DNA of 64,000 nt from Hofstenia miamia (GCA_900660155.1 CABFPE010000006.1:2258375-2322374), one strand, 5' to 3'; counted from the stretch's first letter, positions 14,296 to 23,304 are shown. The notes: a model not told the origin generated them from the sequence alone. Made by a program: numbers and translations.

Positions 14296-16402
14296 GGGCC
14301 CTTTGTAACATAGATTAATATTAATTGGAACTTCAATACAACTTACTACTGATGAATTGGAGAAATTCATAGGTATTTATTTCATTATGGGAGTGGTTAA
14401 AATGCCCAATGTTCGAATGTACTGGGAACACTTTACACGAATACATACAATTGCAGATAACATGTCGAGAAATCGATTTTTGGAAATTTTAAGATATTTG
14501 CACTTTGTAGATAACAATGGGAATAATGACAGAGAAGATAAATTATGGAAGATTCGCCCTTTGCTTAGAAAATTTCGAAGTTCCGTTTTATCTGAAGCAG
14601 CCCCAGGTTGTGAACAAAGTATAGATGAAATAATGATTCCATTTTCAGTACACAGCAGCATAAAGCAATATATCCCAAATAAGCCTTGTCCATGGGGATT
14701 TAAGCTATGGGGGCGTGCAAGCAGGAATGGATTTCTGCATGACATTGATGTCTACACGGGAAAAGTACAGTTTCCAGACTGGAGGAATGCTTTTGGACTA
14801 GGCGGGGAAGTCGTAATGAACCTGTGCTCAACACTGACACCAAAATATTCTTTTAAAATATTTGCTGATAATTTCTTCTCTTCTATTGATCTTGCAAGTG
14901 AATTATTGTCTAAAAATTGTTTCTATACTGGCACTATTCGAGCAAACAGATTAAGAGGCTGTATCTTAAAATCTGAAAAAGAATTGAGAAAAGAAGGGCG
15001 GGGAGCTATTGACTCAAAATGGTGCCGAAATAAGAATTTTGCATGTACAAGGTGGTTTGATAATCGAGCAGTCACTCTAATATCATATGAGTCTACATAT
15101 CAAGATGCAGGCTCTGTTAAACGGTGGTCATCTAAAGAACAAATCTTACATTTCAGTGAAAAGACCAACCGTAGTAAAATCATAGAATGAATGCATGGGA
15201 GGAATTGACAGATTTTGTTCTTTATACCGTCCAGGCATTATTTCAAGCAGATGGTATATGTATATATTCTATTTTTTACTAGATGCATGCATTGTAAATT
15301 CTTGGATACTATTGAGACAATTAGAAAAGGATTGTCCTCTTAAAAAATTCCGAGTGGAAGTAGCAGAAGGATTCATCAAATGTAGAAAGATAAAGGTTAC
15401 TCTAATATATTTATATTACCACTTTATTTTTAGGTAGGTATTCTGTCCAGCAATTGCAGCGGGAACAACTAAATAAAAGAAACTCTGTTGTTTCACATTT
15501 GCCAGAGTTTAGTGAGATAAGAGATAGATGCAGACATTGCCACAATGCCAAAACAGACATCACCTGCACAAAATGCAAAATTCGACACTGTTTAAACAAA
15601 AACAAAACTGCTTTTTGAATTTTCATTCAATATAATACATCTTTGCGATCTCATTTTTTTAGATATTTTCTGAAAAGAAAGCCCAATGTTCCAAATATGG
15701 CACATGACAAAAAAAATGTCATAAATATTTTTTTTGGAAAAATGGACATGTAGTATATATTTTTTAATGTTAATATGCATATATTAACATACAAAATAGA
15801 AATATATCAGATAGTTATACCCTTGGGCGCTGAGAGGAGATGCAAAGCCAGAGGAAAAAGTATTGAACACAATGTTACTCTGAAAATAACTTTTAATTTA
15901 TTTAAAATGCTCTACATTTTGTAATTAGAAATTAACAAAAATTGTAAATGCGATGAAGATATTGCTTCAAACAGAGTGAGGAATGACATAAAGTTGAAGA
16001 TTGATGTACATGTACAAGCGCTACAAAGTTCTGTACAATTGGAAAATGCAGTTGTTCATAATTGTTGTGTTTCAATCGTAATATTAAATTTGAGTTATTA
16101 ACTAAAAGTTTTCCAAAGGAATCTCGTCATTTTACATCAACTGTATATATCTCTAATTTTTCAGGATAATTAATTACACTTGTTTGGTACACTAACCATA
16201 CGAAAAGCAATCGTTACAATTATTTAAAGTATTTCGATAGGGAAAAGTTACAGTTGTTACTCTTGCAATACGACAATTGTAATAAAAATATAGTATTGAC
16301 AGTATATTATTTATAGAAATTTAGCCAACAGAAAGGCTACAATAATCCATTTACCCATTTTAATTTTTACATCTATATGATAGTCTTTCATATTAAAATA
16401 TA

Positions 16403-16452
<50 letters not shown>

Positions 16453-19400
16453 GTTTATTGTTTCTTACATTAAATGCTGTAATTCAATAACATGGGGTTA
16501 ATTCGGAATTGCTGGGTCAAGGATGCGCCATAACGTCTGCAAAGAAAACAATGTTTCAAAACTATTAACAACTTTTTGAGAAATGATAAATGTTTGATTG
16601 TTACAATTTAGGTATATTATTCTACAGCTGTAGGAGAAAGATCTCTAGACTCATCTAAAAGCAATTTTCGGGGAGCTAATGCGAAGATGCATAATAAAAT
16701 ATTTGTCTAACCTCATGTAGATTCCACATTGTTAGCAGTATTTTACGTGTTGAATATTAAAACTGTTTATTGGATCAGAATTTCAATGTTAATAAATTAG
16801 GAGTGTAAAAGTAGCCTACCCGTTCAAATGCATCTTTGCTACAGGCAATGTAATAAAGACACATAGATACTGCTGCAGTAGCGACTGAAGGACGAGGAAT
16901 TTGTAGTAACTTTTGCAAACCACCATTTTGAACAAATTCAATGGCAAACCTTCGATGACACAACAGCCCTGATAAAAACTAAAATAGTAAAATAAACGGT
17001 AAATATCATACTGAAAACCATTGCTTCAAACTTAAAAAAGCTTGATTATATGCAAAGAGATCAATAAATAGAGTACAAACCTTTAAACCTTCAAATGATA
17101 GACGGATGTCTTTAGTTAGTTTCACATCGAGGTAATGAAGAATGAGTTGTAAAGATTGATGTTCCAAAAATGTTGACAAAAGCTAAAAAATATATTTACG
17201 GAATACATGTATATGAAATAGATTAGTTTAGCAAACAATATCTTAGAACAAAAAATATAATGATTTACTGTACGGTGTGCAATCTAATAACAACAATGAA
17301 ACTACAGAATTAGAAGATGAAAGTAATTAAAAAACAAACCTCTTTATACTCTGCCAATGGTGTTAAAAACTGCAGCATTAATCGTTGACGCATATTATCG
17401 GTCAATGGGTGCAATTCGTAAGTTCCAAATAAATATGGAGAAATTTCTGCCCAGCTGCTATTACTGGTTTCATCGGGTCCTATGCTGCTTTGATGTTCTG
17501 ATAAATTTGAGGCACTGGTTGAAACTTGCAGTCTAGTCCGCTTTTCGGGTGTAATAATGTTTGGCGATGCTGGTCTTTTACTGCCAACAGCTAAATTTAG
17601 ACAAATCCATATATTTTGAATAGAAAATATTTGTTTAGTTAATGAGCTGTTTGAATTTATCACAACTAGTAGGGTGGAGTGAAAAAAAGTTAATTATTTG
17701 AAAAAGGGGTTCTAAAAGCTACTTCGGCTTCAAAAAGTTTTTATGTAGTTTTCATTTTAAAACTCTGCTGGCTATTCCTATTTTTCCTTGCAAAATTCTC
17801 CAAATATTTTCAAATTTAATAGTTATGACCTCATCCTGTACATTTTGTAGTCATTCACAAAACCAAGAAAAATCATTAAAACTTTCCCAAGTTTTCATCA
17901 GACAGAGTTTTTGTGTTCTTCTTTCCATTTGTATAGAAAATTCCAAGTAGGCATTTCTCTTGTTAGAACAACTGAAAAAAACTGCCAAAATGAGGAAAAA
18001 TTAATGAATATATTAGTTAAAATGGCAGCTGTTTTGTTTTTTCAAGACAAATTATAAACACTAATCCGGAAAACTCGGTGTAGAACTTTTATGTTGGTCT
18101 TAAAAAATTTCATTGATTACTATTGTTTTGTTAGAAGCTATAGCATATTTACAAATTTCGTCTGAATATATATAACACTGCAAACGTTAAAAAGTAGATT
18201 TTATTAAATCAACGTACGCTGGGGTGCTAAAAAAGTTTTAGAAGTATTAGCTTGTGATTCGGCACTATCGCCACAAGATTCCAAGGAATTTTCTGTCGAC
18301 TTGCGAGCAAATTGGGCAAATAGTCTCTCGGTTGGTTCCTCAGTAACTTGTGTAGAGGCTTGAATTGTACGATTTTTGAAATCATGAAGTATATTTAAAG
18401 ATGGTACTACCTAAATATGCACTTGAATAAAAGTCTAAAGCAGCAAGTGAGTACATCTTATATGATTTACCGTTGCTTTATGGAAATGCATGCACTTAAA
18501 CGTTTTAAAAATCAAAATTACAGAAGGTCAAGTTGTAAATAATTTAACACTACAGCATTTTGTGTTAAGCTTACGAATTTGTTGATACTGGTAAAGTAAA
18601 AAATATAAAACTTACAAATTAAGGGGTACCCCCACAGAAAATTTACCAAAATACTATAAATTGTAACATTTTTTATATTTATTAAATTTAGTCAAAATAT
18701 ACTTCTTTAAACATATCCAATATAATTTTTCAGAAAATACATCCAAATTTCATGAAAAATGTAAAAATATCTGACAGTTTTAGCTTATTTTTGTCCAAAA
18801 ATGCACCTTAACAGTGTTTTTCCACTTTTCGTTTTCTTGCATTTTGCAAATTTTTGGCAAAAAAATCTTCAAGAAGGAAAGGGCACCAACATCAAATTTG
18901 GCATGTATATAGTACACCCGTTGGTCTATGCAAATACCGAAATATTTTTTATGTTATGTCTTTAATTTTTTAGAAAATTGGTTTACGCATATTTAACGAG
19001 CTGAGAATTAATTAAAAATGAAAAATTTATGCATGATACAACTTATCATTTCATAAATTGCACAAAATCTCTCTGTGGTTGCATAAGGCCCTTAATTAGC
19101 TTTAATATGACATATGGTTTGCCTATATAAATGATTTACATCACCTGAAAAAAATGGCCACAAAGTATATTCTTTTGTTTCCTTTGCATTAAGTTCCCAT
19201 GGCAACTAAATTTCCGATTCCTCCGAAATTTTGTCTTTTCAACTTTACAAATTTCGGTTATTACATGCATACCATTATTGTTTAATATAACCTCAAATCC
19301 GAGAAAATTAATTTTCTGTGGGGGTGCCCCTTAAGAATCTAATAAAAAGTTACAAATAATTTGTTGAAACTTTGAACTTTAACACATTTATGACTAACAG

Positions 19401-20612
19401 ACAGCAGTATGAATTCTCAGATTTCGGTTTTAGGGTGTTTGTCAGAATATTTAATTTTGATAGCGAAAAGCAGCTGATTCATTTACAATACAATTTCTGA
19501 TTGGCTTATGACAATAACAGGAAAACTTTAGCTCAACTGTCTATTGACCGTGTGCTCCAATTTCGAAAAATTGATTAATGATTCATTGATTTGCCCAATC
19601 GTAAAAATAAAAATAACTTCTTAGATAAGGGAGTACTGAAACATGCAATTATTTCAAATTCAGCCAAATTGCAAAAATTTAAGCTTTTTAAACGTTTCCT
19701 TTGAATACAGCCAAATAAACTAAAATAATTATTATGACTGTTATATTTGGAAATTCTTCACACACAATTGATTTTCATGAAGTAGGATATCCAGCATACA
19801 AATCTGTATTTCTTAGCATAAAATATTTGACAAAATATTGCATCATTTAAATGTGTTTACGGTATTATAGCAACTGGCCTAACAATATTTAGAAAAAGCT
19901 TCATTTTTAAGCTTACCTCTCCGTACAACCTTGCTAAAATCTAATAGTTATTAATCGATTACATGTAATTGGGGTTGAGATGAATGAAAGGTTGGACCTT
20001 TAAGCAATATTTGTAGATTCCTTGTCGTGATTTCGCTTAAATTGTAAAGGAAAATTAGCGATACTATATGTGGAAAGCAGATATTTCCTAAAAGCGAAGA
20101 AAAATATTCTGCTTCTAAGAAATGTTTTTCTTACCCCAATGCTGAGCTAATGAATTGTGTACATTGTTAGTATCGACATTACATGATAATGATTAATGAT
20201 GGCTATGCTAATCAAAGCGAATAGCAAATGAATATGAAAAATAGTCGAAAATCAATCCCATTCATTTTAAAAAAATTTAGACATTGAATAAAATTAATAA
20301 TAATTAAAATATTACCAAAGGATCTGATAAGTTGCGAAAATTTGTTGCAATGACAGTGAGTTCCAAAGCGGTTCCTAATAAACCATAAGCGTAGAATCTC
20401 ACTGTATTGTCATCACTGTTGCACAGTTCAAACAATGCTTGAACGAGTTCTGGCTAAAACGAAAAGTTGACATCAACTTTTAATTAAAACAAGCTAACCC
20501 TTTCAGGAAATATAAGGTCGGGATCTTGTCCAGGAAGAATATTATAAAAAAGACGACATGCCGCGGTCGTGAGTGGAGAAATCGTGTCTGTGATGTAACT
20601 TGGTTGAAGAAG
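574..20612 (-). CDS. DCAF1: DCAF1 (VprBP), 18 internal exons, both ends outside the window
   Basis: DCAF1 is the substrate receptor that bridges DDB1-CUL4 to ubiquitination targets, acting mainly in the nucleus. Exons, in transcription order, are 20499-20612, 20316-20453, 18218-18410, 17340-17590, 17081-17182, 16820-16978, 12913-13092, 12366-12581, 9987-10153, 9291-9410, 8654-8756, 8498-8608, 6146-6299, 4541-4771, 3529-3632, 2547-2720, 1748-1917 and 574-655. Every border is GT..AG, phases match at every junction, and the sum is 2769 nt (923 codons) without a stop. Most exons align colinearly with remembered human DCAF1 from the N-terminal armadillo-like region through the LisH motif to the linker before the WD40 propeller; the third and sixteenth are placed mainly by splice phase and position. 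The start, first ~100 residues, propeller and acidic tail are not visible. Introns range from 45 nt (8609-8653) to several kb and carry transposons. No stop or frame break was seen, so the gene looks intact. Confidence 0.93.
1748..1917 (-). CDS. DCAF1: DCAF1 exon, linker before the propeller
   Basis: 170 nt. TTLDDIVTSYLQTQHSQC and VICPPFSLL match human PTLDSIITEYLREQHARC and ATCPPFSLF. The start (KRKRPVEITHQKA) fits human RKIRVLRQKSD. The donor is GTAAGTA. Confidence 0.93.
2547..2720 (-). CDS. DCAF1: DCAF1 exon, Ser-rich linker
   Basis: 58 codons, phase 0/0. It opens TPRVGSNEVSARQL, which can be set against human TPRIANGIATRL, followed by a Ser/Thr-rich stretch typical of the disordered linker between LisH and WD40. 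Confidence 0.82.
3529..3632 (-). CDS. DCAF1: DCAF1 exon, end of the LisH motif
   Basis: 104 nt. It completes Gly and reads FNISANALLDEADL (human ETATVLTKEADL). An AG eight bases upstream would put a stop in frame, so the acceptor TTTAG at 3633-3634 is preferred. Confidence 0.85.
4541..4771 (-). CDS. DCAF1: DCAF1 exon leading into the LisH motif
   Basis: 231 nt. It encodes PPLQTDKKTQHLKFCNVATC, then LKKADIVARTRITWDEKELL and QLIYQHLLSRG (human LQKADVVAQSRISFPEKELL, LLIRNHLISKG). The end is the first half of the LisH dimerisation motif. Confidence 0.94.
6146..6299 (-). CDS. DCAF1: DCAF1 exon
   Basis: 154 nt. VLLSLIKSKPHNAEGDTLRT and LACQVLLGLSN, IKQIISKMPIFSQGLLE match human VLLSLLSIKMPITDADQIRA, LACKALVGLSR and VRQIISKLPLFSSCQIQ. 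Confidence 0.94.
7442..7503. other. assembly gap, 62 n
   Basis: Undetermined bases inside a DCAF1 intron. A (TA)n run ends at its left edge and pogo-like coding sequence begins at its right edge, so it probably hides the rest of that transposon. Confidence 0.99.
7504..8028 (+). mobile_element. pogo/jerky-like DNA transposon, 3' end only
   Basis: The segment 7504-7702 reads open to a stop and ends with a cysteine-rich finger (CNVCQAIW, WFLCGQCGRWSCESCFG, CYFCE). This resembles the C-terminal finger found in some pogo/CENP-B-type transposases. After ~300 nt of AT-rich tail the element seems to end at 7998-8027 with AGTGTCCATATCGCCCC, GGTCTACCC and then TATA, the TA side expected for this superfamily. 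A near copy of the terminal motif, AGTGTCCGTTTCGCCCC, lies inside at 7801-7817. The 5' part is hidden in the gap or lost. It is antisense to DCAF1 and intronic. Assignment rests on the finger layout and terminal motif only. Confidence 0.6.
8498..8608 (-). CDS. DCAF1: DCAF1 exon
   Basis: 37 codons, phase 0/0. It ends MYNGIRSNNGIQ, matching human MWNVVQSNNGIK. The donor is GTATGTG. The first half is a charged, poorly conserved loop. Confidence 0.88.
8654..8756 (-). CDS. DCAF1: DCAF1 exon
   Basis: 103 nt. IVITLAEGEHLKDVEVQKAA and LSILNNCV match human SIILGVAEGEFFIHDAEIQK and LQIIINCV. The following intron is only 45 nt. Confidence 0.9.
9291..9410 (-). CDS. DCAF1: DCAF1 exon
   Basis: 120 nt. 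It completes an Arg codon and reads ETVKYALEILSCLTSLFRLC (human DTVRFALDVLAILTVVPKIQ). The donor GTAAGTAAC is the strongest in the gene. Confidence 0.88.
9987..10153 (-). CDS. DCAF1: DCAF1 exon
   Basis: 167 nt, phase 0 in, two spare bases out. LGWTAAEQFLKLNGFSSMLQ and IASMASEWDEYAYR match human LYWEPAEVFLKLSCVQLLLQ and ISIACNWKTYYAR. The ATG at its first codon is internal, since the exon begins directly after a TTTTAG acceptor. Confidence 0.9.
10440..12064 (-). mobile_element. 5'-truncated non-LTR retrotransposon (CR1/Jockey-like LINE), internally duplicated in the assembly
   Basis: Read on the minus strand from ~12064 it begins within the reverse transcriptase: SYLSNRRQ, SGAP and then FLVAINDL (motif with one stop where Gln is expected), followed by LLYVDDTAIF with the catalytic Y-V-D-D. 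After a frame change comes the usual C-terminal block (MERFQKRAFKWISPLPYKD, RSTRFDDV). The 3' end near 10440 is AATAAAGTCATTC then an ATT/TA tract. The span contains one 762-bp sequence twice (10470-11231 and 11233-11994), with a lone n at 11232 between them. The true element is therefore probably ~860 bp. It lies in a DCAF1 intron in the same orientation as the gene. Confidence 0.85.
10470..11994. repeat. 762-bp duplicate joined by a single n, probable assembly redundancy
   Basis: 10470-11231 and 11233-11994 show no difference that I can see on reading. The only separator is one n. Two contig ends that overlap but were not merged would give exactly this picture. Confidence 0.9.
12366..12581 (-). 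CDS. DCAF1: DCAF1 exon
   Basis: 72 codons, phase 0/0. It begins ISTLEIL, identical to human, and continues DVFASRQKVKHCCMAL (human EIFASRQTGKHTCMAL). The Ser/Asn-rich end is variable before PSQPYR (human HPQPPYK). Confidence 0.94.
12913..13092 (-). CDS. DCAF1: DCAF1 exon
   Basis: 60 codons, phase 0/0. KCHATMFLAEVFNFRVMID and DGLRKLFN match human CCHATMFFSICFSFRAVLE and DGLRRLVN. The 3.7-kb intron before it (13093-16819) contains the piggyBac element. Confidence 0.93.
13848..13869. repeat. perfect 22-bp palindrome inside the piggyBac element
   Basis: Each arm reads AATGTGCTAAA. Together with the following GGG it is an inverted near-copy of 13498-13521, next to the left terminal repeat. It may be a transposase binding site or a promoter element. 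Confidence 0.7.
13932..15618 (+). CDS. piggyBac transposase, interrupted
   Basis: The N-terminal piece 13932-14252 is acidic (NNDSEIEGW, SDDAEI), as usual for the family. The core is 14357-15187, with catalytic Asp in SIDEIMIPF (14624-14626) and in IFADNFFSS (14867-14869). At 15185-15192 a four-base repeat, GAATGAAT, shifts the frame just before MGGIDRFCSL, which holds the third Asp (15207-15209). A tail at 15433-15618 gives the C-terminal cysteine finger (RCRHCHNAKTDITCTKC). Stretches 14253-14313 and 15396-15432 begin with GT and end with AG and may be introns, but the frames across them do not match exactly. A short possible first exon lies near 13696-13730. One copy only, so activity is unlikely. 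Confidence 0.85.
16318..16382. repeat. short dispersed repeat, copy 1
   Basis: AAATTTAGCCAACAG, then AGGCTACAATAATCCAT and CATCTAT. A ~65-bp near copy (estimated 85-90% identical by eye) lies at 21051-21115 in the same orientation. The family is unknown. Confidence 0.7.
16398..16452. repeat. (TA)n followed by (CA)n microsatellite
   Basis: About 43 bp of TA with one interruption, then CACACACACA. Intronic in DCAF1. Confidence 0.95.
16820..16978 (-). CDS. DCAF1: DCAF1 exon, best conserved block
   Basis: 53 codons, phase 0/0. FAIEFVQNGGLQKLLQIPRP and VSMCLYYIACSKDAFER match human FATEFVAHGGVQKLLEIPRP and VSMCLYYLSYNQDAMER. This block alone identifies the gene. Confidence 0.95.
17081..17182 (-). 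CDS. DCAF1: DCAF1 exon
   Basis: 34 codons, phase 0/0. LLSTFLEHQSLQLILHYLD corresponds to human LLPIFMQLGSRELMMFYID, and LSFEGLK to LTFEALK. The donor GTTTGT is the same as that of the preceding exon. Confidence 0.9.
17340..17590 (-). CDS. DCAF1: DCAF1 exon with SNSSW block
   Basis: 251 nt, completing the split codon of the preceding exon. SNSSWAEISPY and LMLQFLTPLAEYKE match human SNSSWSEMSPW and LILQYLTPLGEYQE. The part before that is a charged linker (SKRPASPN, EKRTRL). Confidence 0.93.
18218..18410 (-). CDS. DCAF1: DCAF1 exon, variable linker
   Basis: 193 nt, starting in phase 0 and ending with one spare base. It is low-complexity (S/T/E/Q-rich), as is the poorly conserved human linker. 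It is placed by splice signals (acceptor TTTAG, donor GTACGT) and by exact phase with both neighbours more than by similarity. Confidence 0.78.
18623..19330. mobile_element. 708-bp non-autonomous TTAA-type DNA transposon in a DCAF1 intron
   Basis: TTAA at 18619-18622 and again at 19331-19334 flank inverted terminal repeats GGGG-T/C-ACCCCCACAGAAAATT that match at 20 of 21 positions. There is no coding capacity; the interior is AT-rich. TTAA duplications are made by piggyBac and Kolobok transposases. The GGGG start differs from the CC start of the piggyBac at 13488 and from the CCCTATAT start of the 56316 element, so it belongs to a different family. The near-identical ends suggest a fairly recent insertion. 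Confidence 0.85.
20316..20453 (-). CDS. DCAF1: DCAF1 exon, armadillo-like region
   Basis: 46 codons, phase 0/0. It encodes PELVQALFELCNSDD and then YGLLGTALE, matching human GIVENLFKWAREAD and TGLLGGAME. The donor is GTAATA. Confidence 0.9.
20499..20612 (-). CDS. DCAF1: DCAF1 exon, armadillo-like N-terminal region
   Basis: 38 codons, phase 0 at both ends. It contains TTAACRLFYNILPG, matching human NTAACRLLLDIMPG. The acceptor is TTTTAG; the donor GTTAGC is weak but keeps the frame. It is the most 5' exon I could find. Confidence 0.88.
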
Positions 20613-21050
20613 CTAAAAGCAAAAATCATAAGTTTTGTGTTTTCTATTGGTAAAACAGTATTAGGATGCACGGTATATTGAATCTAGAATAGAAAAACAA
20701 TAAGAGACCTTCCATTATGAATGTGTATGGAGTCATACAGAAAATACATAGTGTGATGTAAACCATTGAAGGGAATTATAGTCTATAAATTCTATTGCTT
20801 ATTCATGATTGTAGATGATTTGTGAAAAAGTTAGACTAAATTTCATGAAAATGATAGAATTGCATGCTTAACTAAGCATGTAGGTCGTAGGCTTTGCTTA
20901 AATATACAGGTATTATCTTTTGTCTTTATCTTTGAGATTAGGGCCAGTCTTTGGGAATATATTTTAAAACCCTGCATAAAATCTAAATATCTAAAGGCCA
21001 AAACTATGAACCCCTCTAATTGCTTACTAACTGTATTTAAAGTCATGGAA

Positions 21051-21115
21051 AATTTAGCCAACAGCAAGGCTACAATAATCCATATGCCATTTCATTTTTA
21101 TACATCTATTTGATC
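21051..21115. repeat. short dispersed repeat, copy 2
   Basis: Partner of 16318-16382. The similarity begins and ends abruptly, as expected for a small interspersed element or a fragment of one. Confidence 0.7.
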
Positions 21116-21555
21116 CTATGCATGCATATACGAGGAGGCAATAAAATAGATTTTGGAAATGAAAAATAGTCAAAAGTTGATATAAATAAACTCGACCAAA
21201 TTTAAGCCAGAATCCGTTTTTCTTTTTGCAGTCTTAGCAAAAATCATTTACTAAAAGAACAATAAAGTAATTTAAGGTTAAGATACTACATATTAAAATA
21301 TGTAACGATTGATTTGTTTAATAAGACAATAATAAAACTTTTAATACATTCGATTTCATAAAAAAATTGTTGACTTCAAATAAAAGTTGCTCTTAATTGA
21401 AAATACATTCACTAAATTAATTTTTGACAATACTTTGACATCATAAATCATTTAGTCGATTGACCCATATCATTGTGTTAATCTTGCGACATATTACATT
21501 TAATCATGTTAGGAAAAAAAATGTGGAAATCTCAAAATCTATAATTCATACAGTC

Positions 21556-21556
<1 letters not shown>

Positions 21557-21604
<48 letters not shown>
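21557..21604. repeat. (TA)n microsatellite
   Basis: About 48 bp, interrupted once by TTT. It lies between the most 5' DCAF1 exon found and the 1000-n gap. The rest of 20613-21902 holds nothing else I recognise apart from the dispersed repeat. Confidence 0.95.
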
Positions 21605-21611
<7 letters not shown>

Positions 21612-21902
21612 AATTTTCACATTTTTTATAGTGCAGCTTTGTGAAACAAGCAATAACTAAAATTAAATTGATATGATAAGAAGACCTTATCCTAATATTT
21701 TAGCTCTAATAAAGTTACGCAATGAAATAGAGATGATTATGCAATGTTATAATATTTAAATGCAATCCAAACAATTCAATAAGTACAATTTAAGCAGATT
21801 GATAATTTATAAAGCGTTCTTTTAGAAACAGGCAATTGCATTTGAAGAAATTATCTAGTACCGTATTTCAGCTAATTTCTTACAACGGCCAAAAATATTT
21901 TG

Positions 21903-22902
21903 NNNNNNNNNNNNNNNNNNNNNNNNNNNNNNNNNNNNNNNNNNNNNNNNNNNNNNNNNNNNNNNNNNNNNNNNNNNNNNNNNNNNNNNNNNNNNNNNNN
22001 NNNNNNNNNNNNNNNNNNNNNNNNNNNNNNNNNNNNNNNNNNNNNNNNNNNNNNNNNNNNNNNNNNNNNNNNNNNNNNNNNNNNNNNNNNNNNNNNNNNN
22101 NNNNNNNNNNNNNNNNNNNNNNNNNNNNNNNNNNNNNNNNNNNNNNNNNNNNNNNNNNNNNNNNNNNNNNNNNNNNNNNNNNNNNNNNNNNNNNNNNNNN
22201 NNNNNNNNNNNNNNNNNNNNNNNNNNNNNNNNNNNNNNNNNNNNNNNNNNNNNNNNNNNNNNNNNNNNNNNNNNNNNNNNNNNNNNNNNNNNNNNNNNNN
22301 NNNNNNNNNNNNNNNNNNNNNNNNNNNNNNNNNNNNNNNNNNNNNNNNNNNNNNNNNNNNNNNNNNNNNNNNNNNNNNNNNNNNNNNNNNNNNNNNNNNN
22401 NNNNNNNNNNNNNNNNNNNNNNNNNNNNNNNNNNNNNNNNNNNNNNNNNNNNNNNNNNNNNNNNNNNNNNNNNNNNNNNNNNNNNNNNNNNNNNNNNNNN
22501 NNNNNNNNNNNNNNNNNNNNNNNNNNNNNNNNNNNNNNNNNNNNNNNNNNNNNNNNNNNNNNNNNNNNNNNNNNNNNNNNNNNNNNNNNNNNNNNNNNNN
22601 NNNNNNNNNNNNNNNNNNNNNNNNNNNNNNNNNNNNNNNNNNNNNNNNNNNNNNNNNNNNNNNNNNNNNNNNNNNNNNNNNNNNNNNNNNNNNNNNNNNN
22701 NNNNNNNNNNNNNNNNNNNNNNNNNNNNNNNNNNNNNNNNNNNNNNNNNNNNNNNNNNNNNNNNNNNNNNNNNNNNNNNNNNNNNNNNNNNNNNNNNNNN
22801 NNNNNNNNNNNNNNNNNNNNNNNNNNNNNNNNNNNNNNNNNNNNNNNNNNNNNNNNNNNNNNNNNNNNNNNNNNNNNNNNNNNNNNNNNNNNNNNNNNNN
22901 NN
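21903..22902. other. assembly gap, exactly 1000 n
   Basis: A fixed-size gap of unknown true length. It may hide the 5' exons of DCAF1 (minus strand), the 5' exons of the ATP synthase c gene (plus strand) and the body of the hAT whose end lies at 22958-23304. Confidence 0.99.
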
Positions 22903-22922
22903 GAAGCGTCGGATGTCGCCCA

Positions 22923-22957
<35 letters not shown>

Positions 22958-22958
<1 letters not shown>

Positions 22959-23304
22959 TATGGATTCTCGCTAGCTTCTAATCAGCTTGAGAGACTTTTC
23001 AGCAAAGCTGGTTATGCTCTATCTGATTACCGAAATCGTTTATTACCCCTCAAATTAGAGATCCAAATATTTCTTTACGCTAACAAGCACATGCGGAGTA
23101 AAATAACTTCAGGAAATAATCTCAAATAACAATAATAGTTGATATTTTCTATTTTGAATGTCTTTCAATTGATATATTGTAGATTAATCGACGTTTAATT
23201 GCGATCATTAATCTCCGGCAGCAGCGATTACGATTAATCTATCGCGAATTTTTTTTCATGCGATTAATCGCGATTAAAATCTAACGATTTCTGATTCCAG
23301 TCGT
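22958..23304 (+). mobile_element. hAT transposon, 3' end
   Basis: 22958-23129 encodes the C-terminal hAT dimerisation block: ASNQLERLFSKAGYALSDYR, NRLLPLK, FLYANKHM, then a stop. The usual family pattern is S..ER.FS.AG...S..R..L. The tail (23186-23304) repeats GATTAATCGCGATTAA-like words and stops near ATTCCAG, as in hAT ends rich in cgattaatcg. A (TA)n run and then the gap lie to the left, so the rest is missing. It is a relic or the tail of an unseen copy. Confidence 0.8.

Larger units (their letters stand above)
13488..15837 (+). mobile_element. piggyBac-family DNA transposon, nearly full length, decayed
   Basis: The left end is TTAA (13484-13487) followed by CCTCTCAGAGCCC. The right end is GGGCGCTGAGAGG (15825-15837), its inverted copy with one mismatch. 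The expected right-hand TTAA is absent (AGAT instead), so the duplication has decayed or the end is imprecise. The 2.35-kb body carries one transposase gene in several reading-frame pieces and, on either side of it, copies of a CCCAATGT..GCACAT motif (13498-13521, inverted at 13848-13872, direct at 15682-15705). The element lies in the 13093-16819 intron of DCAF1, antisense to it. Confidence 0.9.

Noticed and set aside
21836-23129. Long open frames across the 1000-n gap
   Set aside because: They consist almost wholly of undetermined bases; only the hAT tail after 22958 is real sequence.
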